From contig JBBHKE010003180.1 in the NCBI GenBank assembly GCA_037447655.1, positions 1-62,000 on the forward strand: a DNA stretch of 62,000 nucleotides, written 5' to 3'. Position 1 is the first letter of the stretch. Each line of letters begins with the position of its first letter. The position numbers and the translations under genes are program-made. Positions 31,473-42,538 of this stretch are shown one piece after another. Source of the DNA: Zygnema cylindricum. Lineage: Eukaryota > Streptophyta > Zygnematophyceae > Zygnematales > Zygnemataceae. The notes below the pieces were generated by a model, which saw only the letters and a list, made by a program, of their open reading frames with translations, was not told where the DNA came from and searched no databases.

Positions 31473-31485
31473 AAAATAAGGGGAG
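31473..31485 (+). promoter_or_regulatory. polypurine tract of element E
   Basis: AAAATAAGGGGAG directly precedes the 3' LTR start TGTAG at 31486. It is the plus-strand primer site for reverse transcription. Its complement, CTCCCCTTATTTTC, marks the same place in B, C and D; G has CTCCCCTTATTTAC. Confidence 0.85.
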
Positions 31486-32520
31486 TGTAGAAATTAAAGG
31501 TTATTTTAGTATTTTCTAGGTTTTGTACAATGCAGAAAAGAAGCAAAGGTAGTCTGCCTCTAACTCCTCTCTCCAGCTCCCACACTTGTCGTAGTATCTG
31601 AAAGTTGGTGAGGGAGATAGAGCCATGGCCGCCTATGCTTTCTCGACGCGGATATATATTAGGTTAGTAGATTTTACCAAAATAGATTTGATAGGCCCAA
31701 GATTTGAACCTAGTACCTACCGTCCGTCAAAGTAGCTAGTAGCCGGTAGCCTTAGCCAACTAGTCTAAACCAGAGATGTTTGATATAGTGTATGATAGTT
31801 ATTTAAATGTTTACACATCGGCTATCTTCATTCAACGAGATATTTAGACATAGATACAGTTTGTAATGTACGGCGTACGGCACATCCGAAATGGATACCG
31901 CGCATTTTGTTTCAAAGGCGAAACAAATATTGCGCAAGTATTTATGACGGCCACGATTGTAATCCGGCTTGATCGGACGGCCACGAAGCATGCCGAGTTC
32001 ACGCAATAGGTTTTTGGCGGTTTGGGATTGACGTCACATCAATCGCCACGTGGCAGAATCACATTGGATTACGGCATCTCGAGGGATTCTAGGAACGAAT
32101 CCAAAAATGACATGTGTCGACTTTTGGCTATGTCGTACAATGGTCGTACATAAAGTACAACGACACGTGTACCTTTATGTACGATACACTATTGTGATTG
32201 GTGCCGTACTTCAGTAGATAGAGTTTTAGAGAGAGATAGGACTTAGAAAAAATTGATAGGCTGGACCTTTTTTCCTAGCGAGTTGCAATACAAAAAGGTC
32301 AACTTTGACCCTTCATAACTTACTACTCAGATGATCAAATTCAGAGATTCTTTTTGCTATCGACTCAGAGGAGTTTTGCCTTTAAAGGGGTAAAGGTGGT
32401 CAGAGTTTTTGTCTGCCACGGTGGCAGTTATTCTTGTTGAAACAAAAAGGGGTCACAGTTATCCTAGAGGCTTCGTGTGAGCTGCCTACTTTGAGGTCCT
32501 ATAGAGGTCTCAGAGTTGCA
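31486..32520 (+). repeat. 3' LTR of element E
   Basis: 1035 bp, the same length as the 5' LTR, with scattered substitutions. The TTGACC inverted repeat is intact at 32297-32310. The gag ATG position reads ATAGAGG (27126 equivalent), so the start codon is lost in this copy. Confidence 0.93.
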
Positions 32521-32586
32521 CGTGCGTCTTTGTGCAGACTGCCGTACAAATGGCGTAATTTTACATTGTTGTGCGTCGATGTGTAA
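32521..32586. repeat. minisatellite piece 2
   Basis: CGTGCGTC...GTGCAGACTGCCGTAC...GGCGTAATTTTACATTGT continues the unit pattern of 25941-26110. It is bounded by element E on the left and element F on the right. Confidence 0.75.
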
Positions 32587-33593
32587 TGTTGTAATTTATA
32601 AATCTTTATTTCAGTAAATAGGGGTAAAAATAACTTAGAATATTTTCTAAGTAGTCTACTCTTATACCTACCTTAATTAGCGTTACAGTAGCAAAAAGTA
32701 CAGTAGAGTGTATTGTACTTTTATAGGGACATGTGTCAGCAAAAGAACGTATGCAGGTTTTTCGAAGTGGCGCCGATAGTCAGCCATACGCGTCACGCAG
32801 TTGACAATTTGATTGAAAGGATTGGACGAACGAGATCTGAACCGCGTATTCCAAAAATATATGGTACAGTTCGACGGTACCATCGTCGATTGAATTTGTT
32901 CCAACGGACGTGATTCACTCAGGACCACAAGCGTGATTCACGAGGGACCACAAGCGTGATTCACGTGGGACCACAAGTGACAAAACACTTAGTTGCTTCG
33001 TACTTCACGACCACATTCGGTTGGACTTTAGCGACTACCGCTGACTAAGCTTTTGGAACGTTTTGTGTACAGTTCAATATCTGTAAATATTTGAATAACA
33101 TTGTTTTGTAGTTTAGTGTAATATAAAATAATGTTCGATTAATTAGGTTTTTAGAAAATAATAATTAGTGTTTTGAGGTACAGTGACGTACAAGTAGGAT
33201 GCTTTGTCATTAGTGAGGATAATAACCGTAGTAACGGTTACGCAAATTAGTGTAGTTCAATAGATACACAATGTGAGTATATAACTTAAGACTTAGCCAA
33301 TTTTGTAGCATCCAGTTTTGGGAATATGATTTCGAAGGGCAGTTTTTGGGAAACTTCTAGACATCATATCTTATGGTTTACAAGGTCATATGGGCTGCAA
33401 TTTTGGGAATTGTCAATTTACTATATTTTGTATCTATGTAGCAAATACGAAGCATATTGGATTTTTGAGTCATATTTTGTGTCAGTTCAAAGTTGGTTGT
33501 TGAGTAGGTACTTTGATAGTTTCTGCTGTTTTTCATGTCTACTTCCACTACTATTGCTGGTTGTCCTCCTGCAACGGTAGTTGTAGAACAACA
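32587..33593 (+). repeat. 5' LTR of element F
   Basis: 1007 bp, ending in a GTTGT-AGA-ACAAC hairpin (33580-33592) directly before the primer-binding site. It carries three 23-bp repeats (32909-32977). The gag ATG (33535) lies inside the LTR. The antisense tRNA-like module of other families is not recognisable here, apart from a weak GGTTCAGATCTC. Confidence 0.92.
32909..32977 (+). repeat. three tandem 23-bp repeats in U3 of element F
   Basis: Each unit is CGTGATTCAC, three variable bases, GGACCACAAG. The same three units occur at 44556-44624 in the 3' LTR. They are of the size and place of transcriptional enhancer repeats in LTRs, but no known factor site is claimed. Confidence 0.85.
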
Positions 33594-33998
33594 GGTTATG
33601 GGCCTTTCGTCAAGAATTCCTATCTTCAATGGCCAAAAGTATGCCTACTAGGTGGCGATGGTTGAATCGTCGTTTGAAACTGTTGACTTATTGGGGGTCT
33701 AGGATGGCTCCCTTGATGAAACAGATCCAACTTGGGAGAAAAAAGAAATCAATGGCAAAGAACAATCAAATTCTTTTTATTTCAGAAAATTTGGCCATGC
33801 CTCGACTTGAAATGAAGAAGGCGAGCGATCCGCTTTTGAGAAAGCGAATGTTCGAAGGAGTTTTTACGGTGGCTAGAAAAATTTGGGGATACAAATACTT
33901 GGGGGGTACTATGGTCGAGTATTTTGACAATTTTAGTGCACTCATTGATGCTCACTCTTCTACTGGGGGGTCATTTCTTGAGTTTCAATAGGAAGCTT
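33535..33998 (+). pseudogene. element F gag, first part
   Basis: It begins in the LTR at ATG 33535: MSTSTTIAGCPPATVVVEQQVMGLSSRIPIFNGQKYAY, then TAG where relatives have Trp. The Gag Met again falls on the primer-binding site. A second TAG follows at 33701. 33629-33991 encodes, in other frames, the DVDGSLDE-like region and the EKANVRR-like middle. It is cut at 33998 by element G and resumes at 40530. Confidence 0.75.
33594..33604 (+). promoter_or_regulatory. primer-binding site of element F
   Basis: GGTTATGGGCC directly follows the LTR. It is complementary to 11 nt of the initiator tRNA-Met anticodon arm, fewer than in family 1. The ATG within it encodes Met of QQVMGL. Confidence 0.75.
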
Positions 33999-34003
33999 TG
34001 CTT

Positions 34004-35062
34004 TGAAACTTTGAGACCTCCATAAGTCCTTAGAGTGGACAACTTCCAAAAAGCCTCTAGGATAACCCTGACCCCTTGAAGTTTCAGCAACATTTACTGC
34101 CACCCTGGCAAACACAAACTCTGACCACCTTCACCCCTGTGAAGGCAAGACTCCCTTGAGTCGATAGCAAAAAGAATCTATGAATTTGCTCCCCTGAGCA
34201 ATAAGTTATGGAGGGTCAAAGTTGACCTTTTGTACAGAAGCTCTTTGGGAGAGAGGGTCATATCTACCAATTTTTCCTAAGTCCTATCTCTCTCACAAAC
34301 TCTATCTACCGATGTACGGACCAATCATATTACTCCTCCGTACACAAAAGTACAGCCGTCGGTTTACTTTCTGTACGAATACTGTACAACATGTCCGAAA
34401 TATCGACACGTGGTATATCTGGATTCGCTCCCTTAATCCCCGGAGATGCCGCGATCCAATGTCTTTTTGCCACGTGTCATCTGATATGGCGATGACCACA
34501 AAACGCCAAAATCCTCTTCCGCGATCTCGACATTCATTCCGGCCGTCCGATTAAATGCATATTTAATCGTAGTTGTAATAAATAATTGCGCGGTATTCGT
34601 TTCGCTATCAAACAAATGCGCGGTACTTGTTCCTTGTCCGTACCTTTAATCCATACTTTTACATAACTGGATCTATGTATCCCGTACGCAGTTGTAGTCA
34701 AATGATTTATCCAACGTAATTATACATAAATAATTATCAAACCTTGTACTATGTATCGTTGGATTTAAACTTAACGGTTAGGACTACTGGCTATCGGCTA
34801 TCAACCATTCCGTAGGTACCAGAATAAAATCCTGGTGCTGACTCTAATCCTTTTAGTAAATATACCAGTAAATAAACTAATCTATTTCCGTAAATCTTTG
34901 GATAGCCTAGGAAGCCATGGCTGTAGCTTCCACTCCAACTTCCCAGTGACTGCGACAAGTGTGGGAGTTGGAGAAAGAAGTTAGAGATAGACTGCCTTGA
35001 CTTCTTTGTGTATTTTAATTTATGCCTAGAAAATACTTAAAAAAGAACCATTAATTTATACA
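34004..35062 (-). repeat. 3' LTR of element G
   Basis: Plus strand begins TGAAACTTTGAGACC and ends TTAATTTATACA, followed by CTCCCCTTATTTAC (polypurine complement). TTGACC inverted repeat at 34214-34227. It has a single copy of the segment duplicated in the other LTR. Confidence 0.93.
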
Positions 35063-35169
35063 CTCCCCTTATTTACTAGTCACTCTTTAATTTTAGACCA
35101 CCCTTCTCTCTGCAGAAAATTAGCTTAGGGGAAGGCACAAGTTTGGTCATCATATCTGCTACCATCTCG

Positions 35170-35751
35170 CTATCTGGTCGGTAATCTAAACTGATTTTTT
35201 TTTTCTACTTTCTCTCTAACAAAGCTGAGTCTAATGTCCATGTGTTTGTCTTTAAAATGATGTTTAGGATTGGCAGAAATTGCGATTGCTGCCTGATTAT
35301 CACAAAATATTTTCTGCAGACCACTCTTAAGGTGATCGAGCTCACCAAGCAAAGATTTCACCCACATCAATTCTTTTACAACAGAGCAAGATGCCATATA
35401 CATAGCCTCCATGGTGGACTGAGCAATAACCTTTTGTTGTTTGCTACTCCAACAGCAAGCCCCATCACCCACATATAATACATATCCAGAAGTACATATC
35501 CTCATCGGAGCATCTCCATAACTGGCATCACTCCAAGTAGCGATGTCAGTATTCTCCCCACTCAAATGCAACCATAGATCCCTAGTTCCTATCAAATATC
35601 TAAGGACTCTCTTAGCTGCCTCCCAATCCCTCTTAGTTGGAGCATTTAGACTTCTACTTAGCACTGCTACAGCTGCAGCTAAATTCGGTCGGGTACAATT
35701 CATAAAATAGATTAGGCTTCCCACTACTTGCGTGTAAGGAATAGTCTGCAT
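35170..35751 (-). pseudogene. element G RNase H
   Basis: Open for 193 codons: MQTIPYTQVVGSLIYFMNCTRPNLAAAVAVLSRSLNAPTKRDWEAAKRVLRYL, then WSDASYGDAPMRICTSGYVLYVGDGACCW, QSTMEAMYMASCS (usual Glu of MEAEYM is Met) and FCDNQAAIAISANPKHHF. A stop separates it from the RT. Confidence 0.87.
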
Positions 35752-35796
35752 GAACTTTTGTTCTTCAGGAGATAATTCCTCGTCTAAGACTATGAC

Positions 35797-36831
35797 TCAT
35801 TCTTCCTCACTCCCCTCACTTCCCTTCTTTAACTCCACTGGAGTTGTACAACGATTAGCTTTATCCATCTGAAAGTTTTCAAGCATGTTCCCTATTGCTT
35901 CCTTTTGAGTCAATCTTATAATCTTTGTTTTTCGATCTCTTTCTACTTGAATTCCCAAAATATATTTTGCTTCTCCCATATCCTTCATTTCAAATCTCCC
36001 CTTAAGATCGGTTTTCAGTTTATTAATTTTTTCCATTGATTTACTTAAAACAAGCAAATCATCAACATAAATTGCAATAAATATTATACCTTCCTCACCT
36101 TCAAACACATAGATTGAGTGATCTGAGCTGATCCGGATATATCCTAGACTTGTAAGAAACTCTTAAAGTTTCTTATTCCACTGTCGAGGCGCCTGTTTCA
36201 AACCGTAAAGGGATTTAATCAACCGGCATACCTTACTCTCCTCTCCTTCTTCCACAAATCCTTCGGGTTGTCGCATCAAGATCTCATATTCCAATTCTCC
36301 ATGCAAAAAGGTTGTCTTGATGTCCATCTGGTTCACCTCTATGTCTTTCGTTGCTGCTAGATTGAGAAGTATGCGGACGGAGGGAAATCTGACCACCACG
36401 ACAAAGGTTTCCTCGTAGTCGATTCCTTCTTTCTGTGTAAACCCTTTTGCCACTAATCGGGCTTTGTAACGCTCAATGGTGTTATCTGGGTTCAGTTTTA
36501 ATTTGAAAACCCACTTACAACCGATTGGTTTTCGATTGGGTGGACAGTCCACCAGCTCCCAAGTATCGGCTGCCATAATTGAGGCCATCTCCTCATTTAT
36601 GGTTGTCTTCCACCAATTTCTTTCTAGGCAAGTCACCGCCTCTCCATAAGTTTGAGGTTCATCATGATGAGATAGTTTTGTAACCTTGTTATTAACCTGT
36701 TTTTCGTGCAATATTTTGCTACTTCTCCTTCCCCCCTCAAAATCTGTGGTCGGTATAGATGGTTCTCGTGGGTTCTTTCGAACAATCTCGGCTTCTCCCC
36801 TGTCCCTTGATTCTGAATCAGTTTCCACCAC
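35797..36831 (-). pseudogene. element G reverse transcriptase
   Basis: 36163-36831: linker, then TWELVDCPPNRKPIGCKWVFKLKLNPDNTIERYKARLVAKGF and LYGLKQAPRQWNKKL, stop. 35797-36108 continues: IYVDDLLVLSKSMEKINKLKTDLKGRFEMKDMGEAKYILGIQVERD with catalytic YVDD intact. One in-frame stop (TAA at 36163-36165) separates the halves. Confidence 0.88.
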
Positions 36832-36888
36832 GTTTTACGCTTCCGGTAGAGTTGTCACTCGAGATTCCGCAGCTGAGATCTTTTCGGT

Positions 36889-37635
36889 CTAATTTGTACC
36901 CGCAAGAATGTCATCTTCTCTAAAACCTAGATAGTTAGGAAGTTCAAAGTCATCGGAATTTTTTGACTCAAATCTGATTTTTACTAACTTTGTATACTTG
37001 AAGGGATCCACAGACTTTCCTTCATCCATAACTACTAGATGCTTTACTAAGATTATATCTTCCCTTTTTAGATCATAGACTATATATCCTTTCACATCCT
37101 CATCATATCCTAATAAGTATCCTGGTTTTCCTTTAGGATATAGCTTCCAATTAGACCGATCTGTATCTAGACTGAATACTTGACTACCGAAAACCTTTAA
37201 GTAAGATATGTCTAGTTTCCGACCTCCCCATCTCTCATAAGGTGTTTGATCTTTTATAGCTAAAGTAAAAACTCTATTTTTGAGGTAATTAGCACAGTTC
37301 ATTGCTTCGGCCCAAAACCTTTTTCCTATGTTCTTGTCCGACAACATACTTCTAGCACTATCACTTAGTGTCCTATTTAATCTTTCAGCTACCCCATTTT
37401 GTTTTGGGTTTTCTGCAACTGTCTTTTGGTGTTGGACTCCATCTTTCCTCAGAAATTCCTGAAACTGGTTAGAAGTATACTCTCCACCATTGTCACTCTT
37501 TACTCTCTTGATTGGAGTTTCATAGAGTTTTTCGCTCCATGCTTTATATTGTCTAAAACAATCATGAGCCTTTGACTTGTTTCTCAAAAAATACACCTTG
37601 GAATACCGAGACCAATCATCAGTGATAGATATCAT
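36889..37635 (-). pseudogene. element G integrase core and tail (248 codons open)
   Basis: MISITDDWSRYSKVYFLRNKSKAHDCF, then the second catalytic Asp in KSDNGGEYTSNQF and the catalytic Glu in NPKQNGVAERLNRTLSDSARSMLSDK, then AEAMNCANYLKNRVFTLAIKDQTPYERW and the FGSQVFSLDTD and GKPGYLLGYDEDVKGYIVYDL blocks typical of Copia integrase C-termini. The first Asp (HTDIWGPAKV) is in the upstream ORF, across a frameshift at a C homopolymer (37649-37658). Confidence 0.88.
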
Positions 37636-38411
37636 AAATCTCTTCCCCCCCCCCGTGAGGGCACTTTAGCTGGTCCCCAAATATCTGTGTGTACAAAATC
37701 TAGAATTTTTTCTCCTTTATAAGTGACTGTTTTGGGAAAGGGTAATCTGTGTGCTTTACCTTCAGCACATCCACTACAATCACTTATATTATCACTCTCA
37801 CTGAACTGAATCCCTTCCACCATTCCCATCTTTTTCATCTCTCTTAACTTATCTAGATTCACATGCCCAAGCCTCTTATGCCACATCATAATATCATGAA
37901 CACCAACATAATAAAGTTTTTTTGTTTCATTACTTAAAATCAGCCTAAATATCCCTTGGCTACCTTTCTCAGCAATGAAATAGACCTCTTCCTCAAAACT
38001 AGCAGTAAAGACTCCTTCCCTAGTGCTAGTAAAAAAACTCTTATCATCTAATACAGATGTAGAGATGAGGTTTTTGTTCAGCTCCGGAATAAACAATACA
38101 TCGGAGGATGTAACTATATATGTCTTTCTTTCTACTAACACTTTCAGATCTACCGATCCTACAAGAGTAGTACTGACTATCCTCCCATCCCCGTACTTTA
38201 TCTCTACGGTGGGAATCTTTTTTATCTTAGTGAACAGGTGCTTATCTTTACACAAGTGCATGGAGGCACCTGATTCTATAATCCAGCCTGCTTCACCTTT
38301 CAATCCACCGTAAGCACATTTCTGCCTTCGTGGAATTTCGACCTCGTTTTTTCGCCTCCAACTCCTCATCCAATAAGAGCTCATCGTCCTCGTCCTCGGA
38401 TTCTGCCTCAT
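37632..38411 (-). pseudogene. element G protease, HHCC domain and start of integrase
   Basis: 259 codons open. The protease site reads GWIIESGASMHLCKDKH: the catalytic Asp of DSG is Glu. It is followed by DLKVLVERKTYIVTSSDVLFIPELNKNLISTSVLDDK, HKRLGHVNLDKL with CSGCAEGKAHRLPFPK, and FVHTDIWGPAKVP with the first integrase Asp. It overlaps the gag frame at its upstream end. Confidence 0.86.
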
Positions 38412-39414
38412 GCACCTGTGTCACAAGGGCCTTTTTCTTTCCTCTCGAGGTTCCACCGGTCTGCCCCTCCTTTAACCGAATCTCGGTTTGCTTAATGCAC
38501 TCCGCCATATAGTGCCCCGGTTTCTTACAAAAATGACATAAACCTTTGGGAGCCCTTGGTCCGAACTCGTCGGTCTGATTTTTTCTGCTCCCTCCCTCTA
38601 TAGTTTCCGACCGGTCTTCGGGAATCCTTGTTCCTCCAATCGGTCGCAGCTGCCAAGGCTTGCCCAATCTTTCCTCCCCTTCGGATCTCAATCCTATTCT
38701 CCTGAACAAGAATCATCCCTATCACTGAGTTCCATATCCACCTTGAGTCCGGCAAGTCTTGCACACGGTAGACTATGTTCTCGAACTCATCGGGTAACTT
38801 CATCAGTAATCAGTTAACCTTTTTTTTCACTAAAATATTTTCTCGCACTCTTTAGCTCCATGAAGAGTGTAGTAAGCTCATTGCAAAAATACAACATCTT
38901 CCCCCGTTTGTATACATACTCCTTAACTTTCAGATCAGCCTAGTGATGTTGCTGAATCGTACCACTTCGGTACATCTCTATGAGAGCCATCCACAGATCG
39001 GATGCCCTTTCTACCTGCAAATGAGGACATGCAAGTCCTTGAGTAAGAGGTGGTAGGATGAAGTGTTTTGCTGCCATATTTTCGAAGTCCTATGTTTCAG
39101 TATCATTCTCCTCGTTCCTCGGAATAGGTGACATGAATGCTGAACAAGTTGCTATTAGTGTGGTCGTCGCCTTCTCCGCTCCTTTGTCCACCACCTCTCC
39201 TTCCTTTGTCTCCTCTGTTGAAGATGGACCTGCTTTCTTTGTGAATCTGATTCCTTCAAACCCTGGAGGGATTCCAAGACTTGATAGACGCCCCAATCGT
39301 CCACTCACTATCCCCCAAAACCTTTTTTCGCATAGAGCTCCTATCAATATACTTTCCCAGTATATGAAGCCAGTTCCATTAAAGATGGGTACCCTAGAGG
39401 GTGGGCCCATAACC
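38293..39414 (-). pseudogene. element G gag
   Basis: The first part (39090-39410) reads MGPPSRVPIFNGTGFIYWESILIGALCEKRFWGIVSG. The family start codon in the LTR is ATC here, so the first ATG is the one in the primer-binding site. Stops follow near 38940 and 39090. 38525-38803 and 38293-38709 carry MKLPDEFENIVYRVQDL and zinc knuckle CHFCKKPGHYMAEC with an acidic tail. Confidence 0.84.
39400..39414 (-). promoter_or_regulatory. primer-binding site of element G
   Basis: Plus-strand GGTGGGCCCATAACC abuts the LTR at 39415. Identical to those of C and D. Confidence 0.87.
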
Positions 39415-40524
39415 TGAAACTCTGAGACCTCGATAAGTCCTTAGAGTGGACAGCTTCCAAGAAGCCTCTAGGATAACCCCGACCCCTTTGTGTTTCAGCA
39501 AGAATTACTGCCACCTGACAAAACAAAAACTCTGACCACCTTCTCTCGTGTGAAGGTAAGACTCCCTTGAGTTTATAGCAAAAAGAATCTATGAATTTGC
39601 TCCGCTGAGCAGTAAGTTATAGAGGGTCAAAATTGACCTTTTGTACTGAAGCTCTCTAGGAGAGAGGGTCATATCTACCAATTTTTCCTAAGTCCTATCT
39701 CTCTCACAAACTTTATCTACTGATGTACAAACCAATCATATTACTCCTCCGTACATAAAAGTACAGCCGCCGGTGTAATTTCTGTACGAATAGTGTACGA
39801 CATGTCCGAAATGTCGACACGTGGTATATCCGGATTCGCTCCCTTAACCCCCGGAGATGTCGCGATCCAATGTCTTTGTGCCACGTGTCATCTGATATGG
39901 GGATGACCACAAAACGCCAAAATCCTCTTTCGCGATCTTGGCATTCATTGCGGCCGTCGGATTAAATGCATATTTAATCGTAGCCGTAATAAATACCTGC
40001 GCGGTATTCGTTTCGCTATCGAAACAAATGCGCGGTACTTGTTCCTTGTCCGTACCTTTAATCCGTACTTTTACATAACTGGATCTATGTATCCCGTAGG
40101 CAGTTGTAGTTAAATGATTTATCCAACGTAATTATATATAAATAATTATCAAACCCTGTACTATGTATCGTTGGATTTAGACTTAACGGTTAGGACTACC
40201 GGCTACCGACTATCTACCATTCCGTAGGTACCAAGATCAAATCTTGGTTCTGACTCTAATCCTTTTAGTAAATAAACCGGTAAATAAACTAATCTATTTC
40301 CCGTAAATTCATTTTAGTAAATAAAACGGTAAATAAACTAATCTATTCCCCTTAAATCTCTGGATAGCCTAGGCAGCCATGGCACTAGCTTCCACTCCAT
40401 CTTCCCAGTGACTGCAACAAGTGTGGGAGTTGGAGAGAGAAGTTAGAGATAGACTGCCTTGGCTTCTTTCTGTATTTTAATTTAGACCCAGAAAATACTT
40501 AAAAAAGAACCATTAATTTCTACA
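39415..40524 (-). repeat. 5' LTR of element G with internal tandem duplication
   Basis: 1110 bp. Two adjacent copies of a segment running from TTTTAGTAAATAAA to CTAATCTATT (about 40263-40362) account for the extra ~51 bp. TTGACC inverted repeat variant at 39625-39638. Confidence 0.92.
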
Positions 40525-40529
40525 TGCTT

Positions 40530-40860
40530 ATTAGAGGTCTCCCTAGTAGCATGAAAGGTGTGTCTGTTCAGTTAAAAAGTCATGATAAAGCTAGCTGGTC
40601 ATTTCAGTTAGCATATAATCTTATATTGGAGGAAGAGACTAATACTAAAATCGTTCAAGGAGAAGGAAAGGTTGAAGCTTTTTCCACAGACTTTGACAAA
40701 AGAAATCAGATTAATTAGAACAAGAGTCAGTTTAACAAGAATCATAATCAGTTTAATCAGTATAATCAGAGACAGAATAGGCCATTTTCTACTACTTGCT
40801 TTTATTGTTCTGAGAAGGGTCATGGATATAGGTACTGTCCTAAGCTGAAAAAGGCTAATG
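40530..40860 (+). pseudogene. element F gag, second part
   Basis: It reads LIRGLPSSMKGVSVQLKSHDKASWSFQLAYNLILEEE, a Copia Gag middle segment, then TAG near 40716, then Asn/Gln-rich sequence and a zinc knuckle CFYCSEKGHGYRYC (about 40797-40838). It continues the frame interrupted at 33998 by element G. Confidence 0.82.
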
Positions 40861-42400
40861 AGACAAGTTTATACAGACCAGGTTGGCAGCAAAGCCCCTA
40901 TCACAGAGGTTTCTCTGAAAATCCTACCCCTGGAAATGCTCTTTTTTCAGCCTGTGCAACTGATGCACATGAGTCTTTCAGCTTCAATGAGACAAATGAT
41001 GCGGAGTTATTTGCTATGGCGGCAGCAAAGGAGGGTCCTAAGGATGCAGGATGGATCATGGACACGGGAGCGTCAGCCCACATGTGTTGGAACAAGGCGG
41101 CTTTTACGAATCTTCAGCAAACATCTCCAAAAAGTATTTACTGTGCTTGTGGCATGAGTGTTCAAACCTCAGCGCAGGGTGATGTATCTTTGATGGTAGA
41201 TGTGGGGGGAAAGTCGGTAGAAAGAACCCTTCACAATATTTTGTTTTTTCCGGACTTTAAGAGAAATCTTTTTTCTTCATCATTAGTGTAGAGCAAAGGC
41301 GTTGAAGTCATTTTAAAATGAGCTAGACACGTTGTTAGCAAAAAAGGGAAAGTAGCAGTTACAGGATCTAGAGATGCTAGCAAAATGTATTGGATGGACA
41401 TGGCTAAATATAAAGAAATTGATGTTTAGTACTCCAGTGTCTAATCTGATAATGAGTTGTGGCATAAAAGATTAGGACATATGAATTATAATAGCCTTAA
41501 GAAAATGGTGAATTCGGGAAAAGTTGAAGGAGTTTCTCTCAGTTCTCGTCCTATAAAATCATGTGATGGTTGTTCACTTGGCAAGATCCACAAATAGCCA
41601 TTTCCACAAGAAAATGACCACAGATCAAAGAAAGTTGTGCAGCTAATATATTCTGATGTTCTTGGTCCTTCACAAGTGGCTTCGGCTGGAGGCGTCCACT
41701 ATATAGTTACATTTACAGATGACTACTCGAGATATATCAAATTTTATTTAATGCATCATAAAAGTGATGTGTTTACTCACTTCAGACACTACAAAATGTG
41801 GGCGGAAAAGCTTTATGGAGTTCCAATCTTGGCGCTGAGATCGGACAATGGGGGAGACTATGCATCAAAAGAATTCGAAGAGTTACTCCTTCAGGAAGGT
41901 ATCAGTCACAATCTTACAGTTCCATATACACCGGAACAGAATGGTGTTTCTGAGAGATTAAATAGGATAGTGACAGAAAGTGCTCGGTCAATGCTTGCAG
42001 ATAAAGGGCTAGATTTGAAATTTTTGGGCTGAAGCACTTAATTGCGCTGTTTATATTAATAATATAATTGCTTCTAGATCTATTAGCACTAATCCTTTTG
42101 AGCTTTGGACAGGAAAGAAACCTGATGTTAGTCACTTTAAGGTCTTTGGCAGCAAGTGTTTTATTCTAGATACTTCACAGGATAGATGGAAAATGGATGC
42201 TAAGGGCTTACCACGAATTTTCATGGGGTATGATGATAATGCAAAAGGTTATAGAGTTTTTGTATTTGAGAAACACAAAGTGGTTATCTCTATAAATATC
42301 CAGATTAAAGATGAGATGGATTCGGTTGAATCAAGTGTCAGACAAACCGACAAAGGAAAAACATGAATATGTAATTTTTCACCATACGCAGCGAGTTTAC
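40861..42400 (+). pseudogene. element F protease and integrase
   Basis: The protease has GWIMDTGASAHMC with the consensus DTG. A stop (TAG 41289) is followed by the HHCC domain NELWHKRLGHMNYNSLKKM and CDGCSLGK, then TAG at 41596. The integrase core (41637-42032) has LIYSDVLGPSQVA (first Asp), RSDNGGDYASKEF (second Asp) and NGVSERLNRIVTESARSMLADK (Glu), so all three catalytic residues survive. A frameshift at 42030 precedes the C-terminal FGSKCF and GYDDNAKGYRVF blocks. Confidence 0.86.
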
Positions 42401-42538
42401 TTTCCACAACCAAGTGGGACTACTCTTCCTTCAGTTCCCTTAGTGACTTCATAAGAGGCTTCACTACAAGTTCCAGCTCAGGCGGAACAAACGGTTACAC
42501 CACAGGTCGCGGATCAGCCAAGGCTACCAAATCGAAGA

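Larger units (their letters stand above)
26111..32520 (+). mobile_element. Copia-type LTR retrotransposon E (family 1)
   Basis: Both LTRs are exactly 1035 bp (26111-27145 and 31486-32520). Internal order: primer-binding site, gag, protease, integrase, RT, RNase H, polypurine tract. It sits within the minisatellite. Flanking 5-mers ATTGC and CGTGC match only partly. About ten stops and several frameshifts break the polyprotein; the RT-RNase H end is the best-kept stretch. It is the most readable plus-strand example of the family. Confidence 0.93.
34004..40524 (-). mobile_element. Copia-type LTR retrotransposon G (family 1) inside element F gag
   Basis: Perfect target duplication TGCTT (33999-34003 and 40525-40529). 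LTRs at 34004-35062 (1059 bp) and 39415-40524 (1110 bp); the length difference is a ~51-bp tandem duplication in the right LTR. On the minus strand the order is 5' LTR, primer-binding site, gag, protease, integrase, RT, RNase H, polypurine tract. Domains are long and mostly open, with few frameshifts, making it one of the better kept copies. The nearest relative is the solo LTR at 59468. Confidence 0.94.

Noticed and set aside
33629-33991. 120-codon frame as a separate gene
   Set aside because: It mixes frames of the damaged Gag of element F; the upstream in-LTR start and the continuation at 40530 show it is gag.
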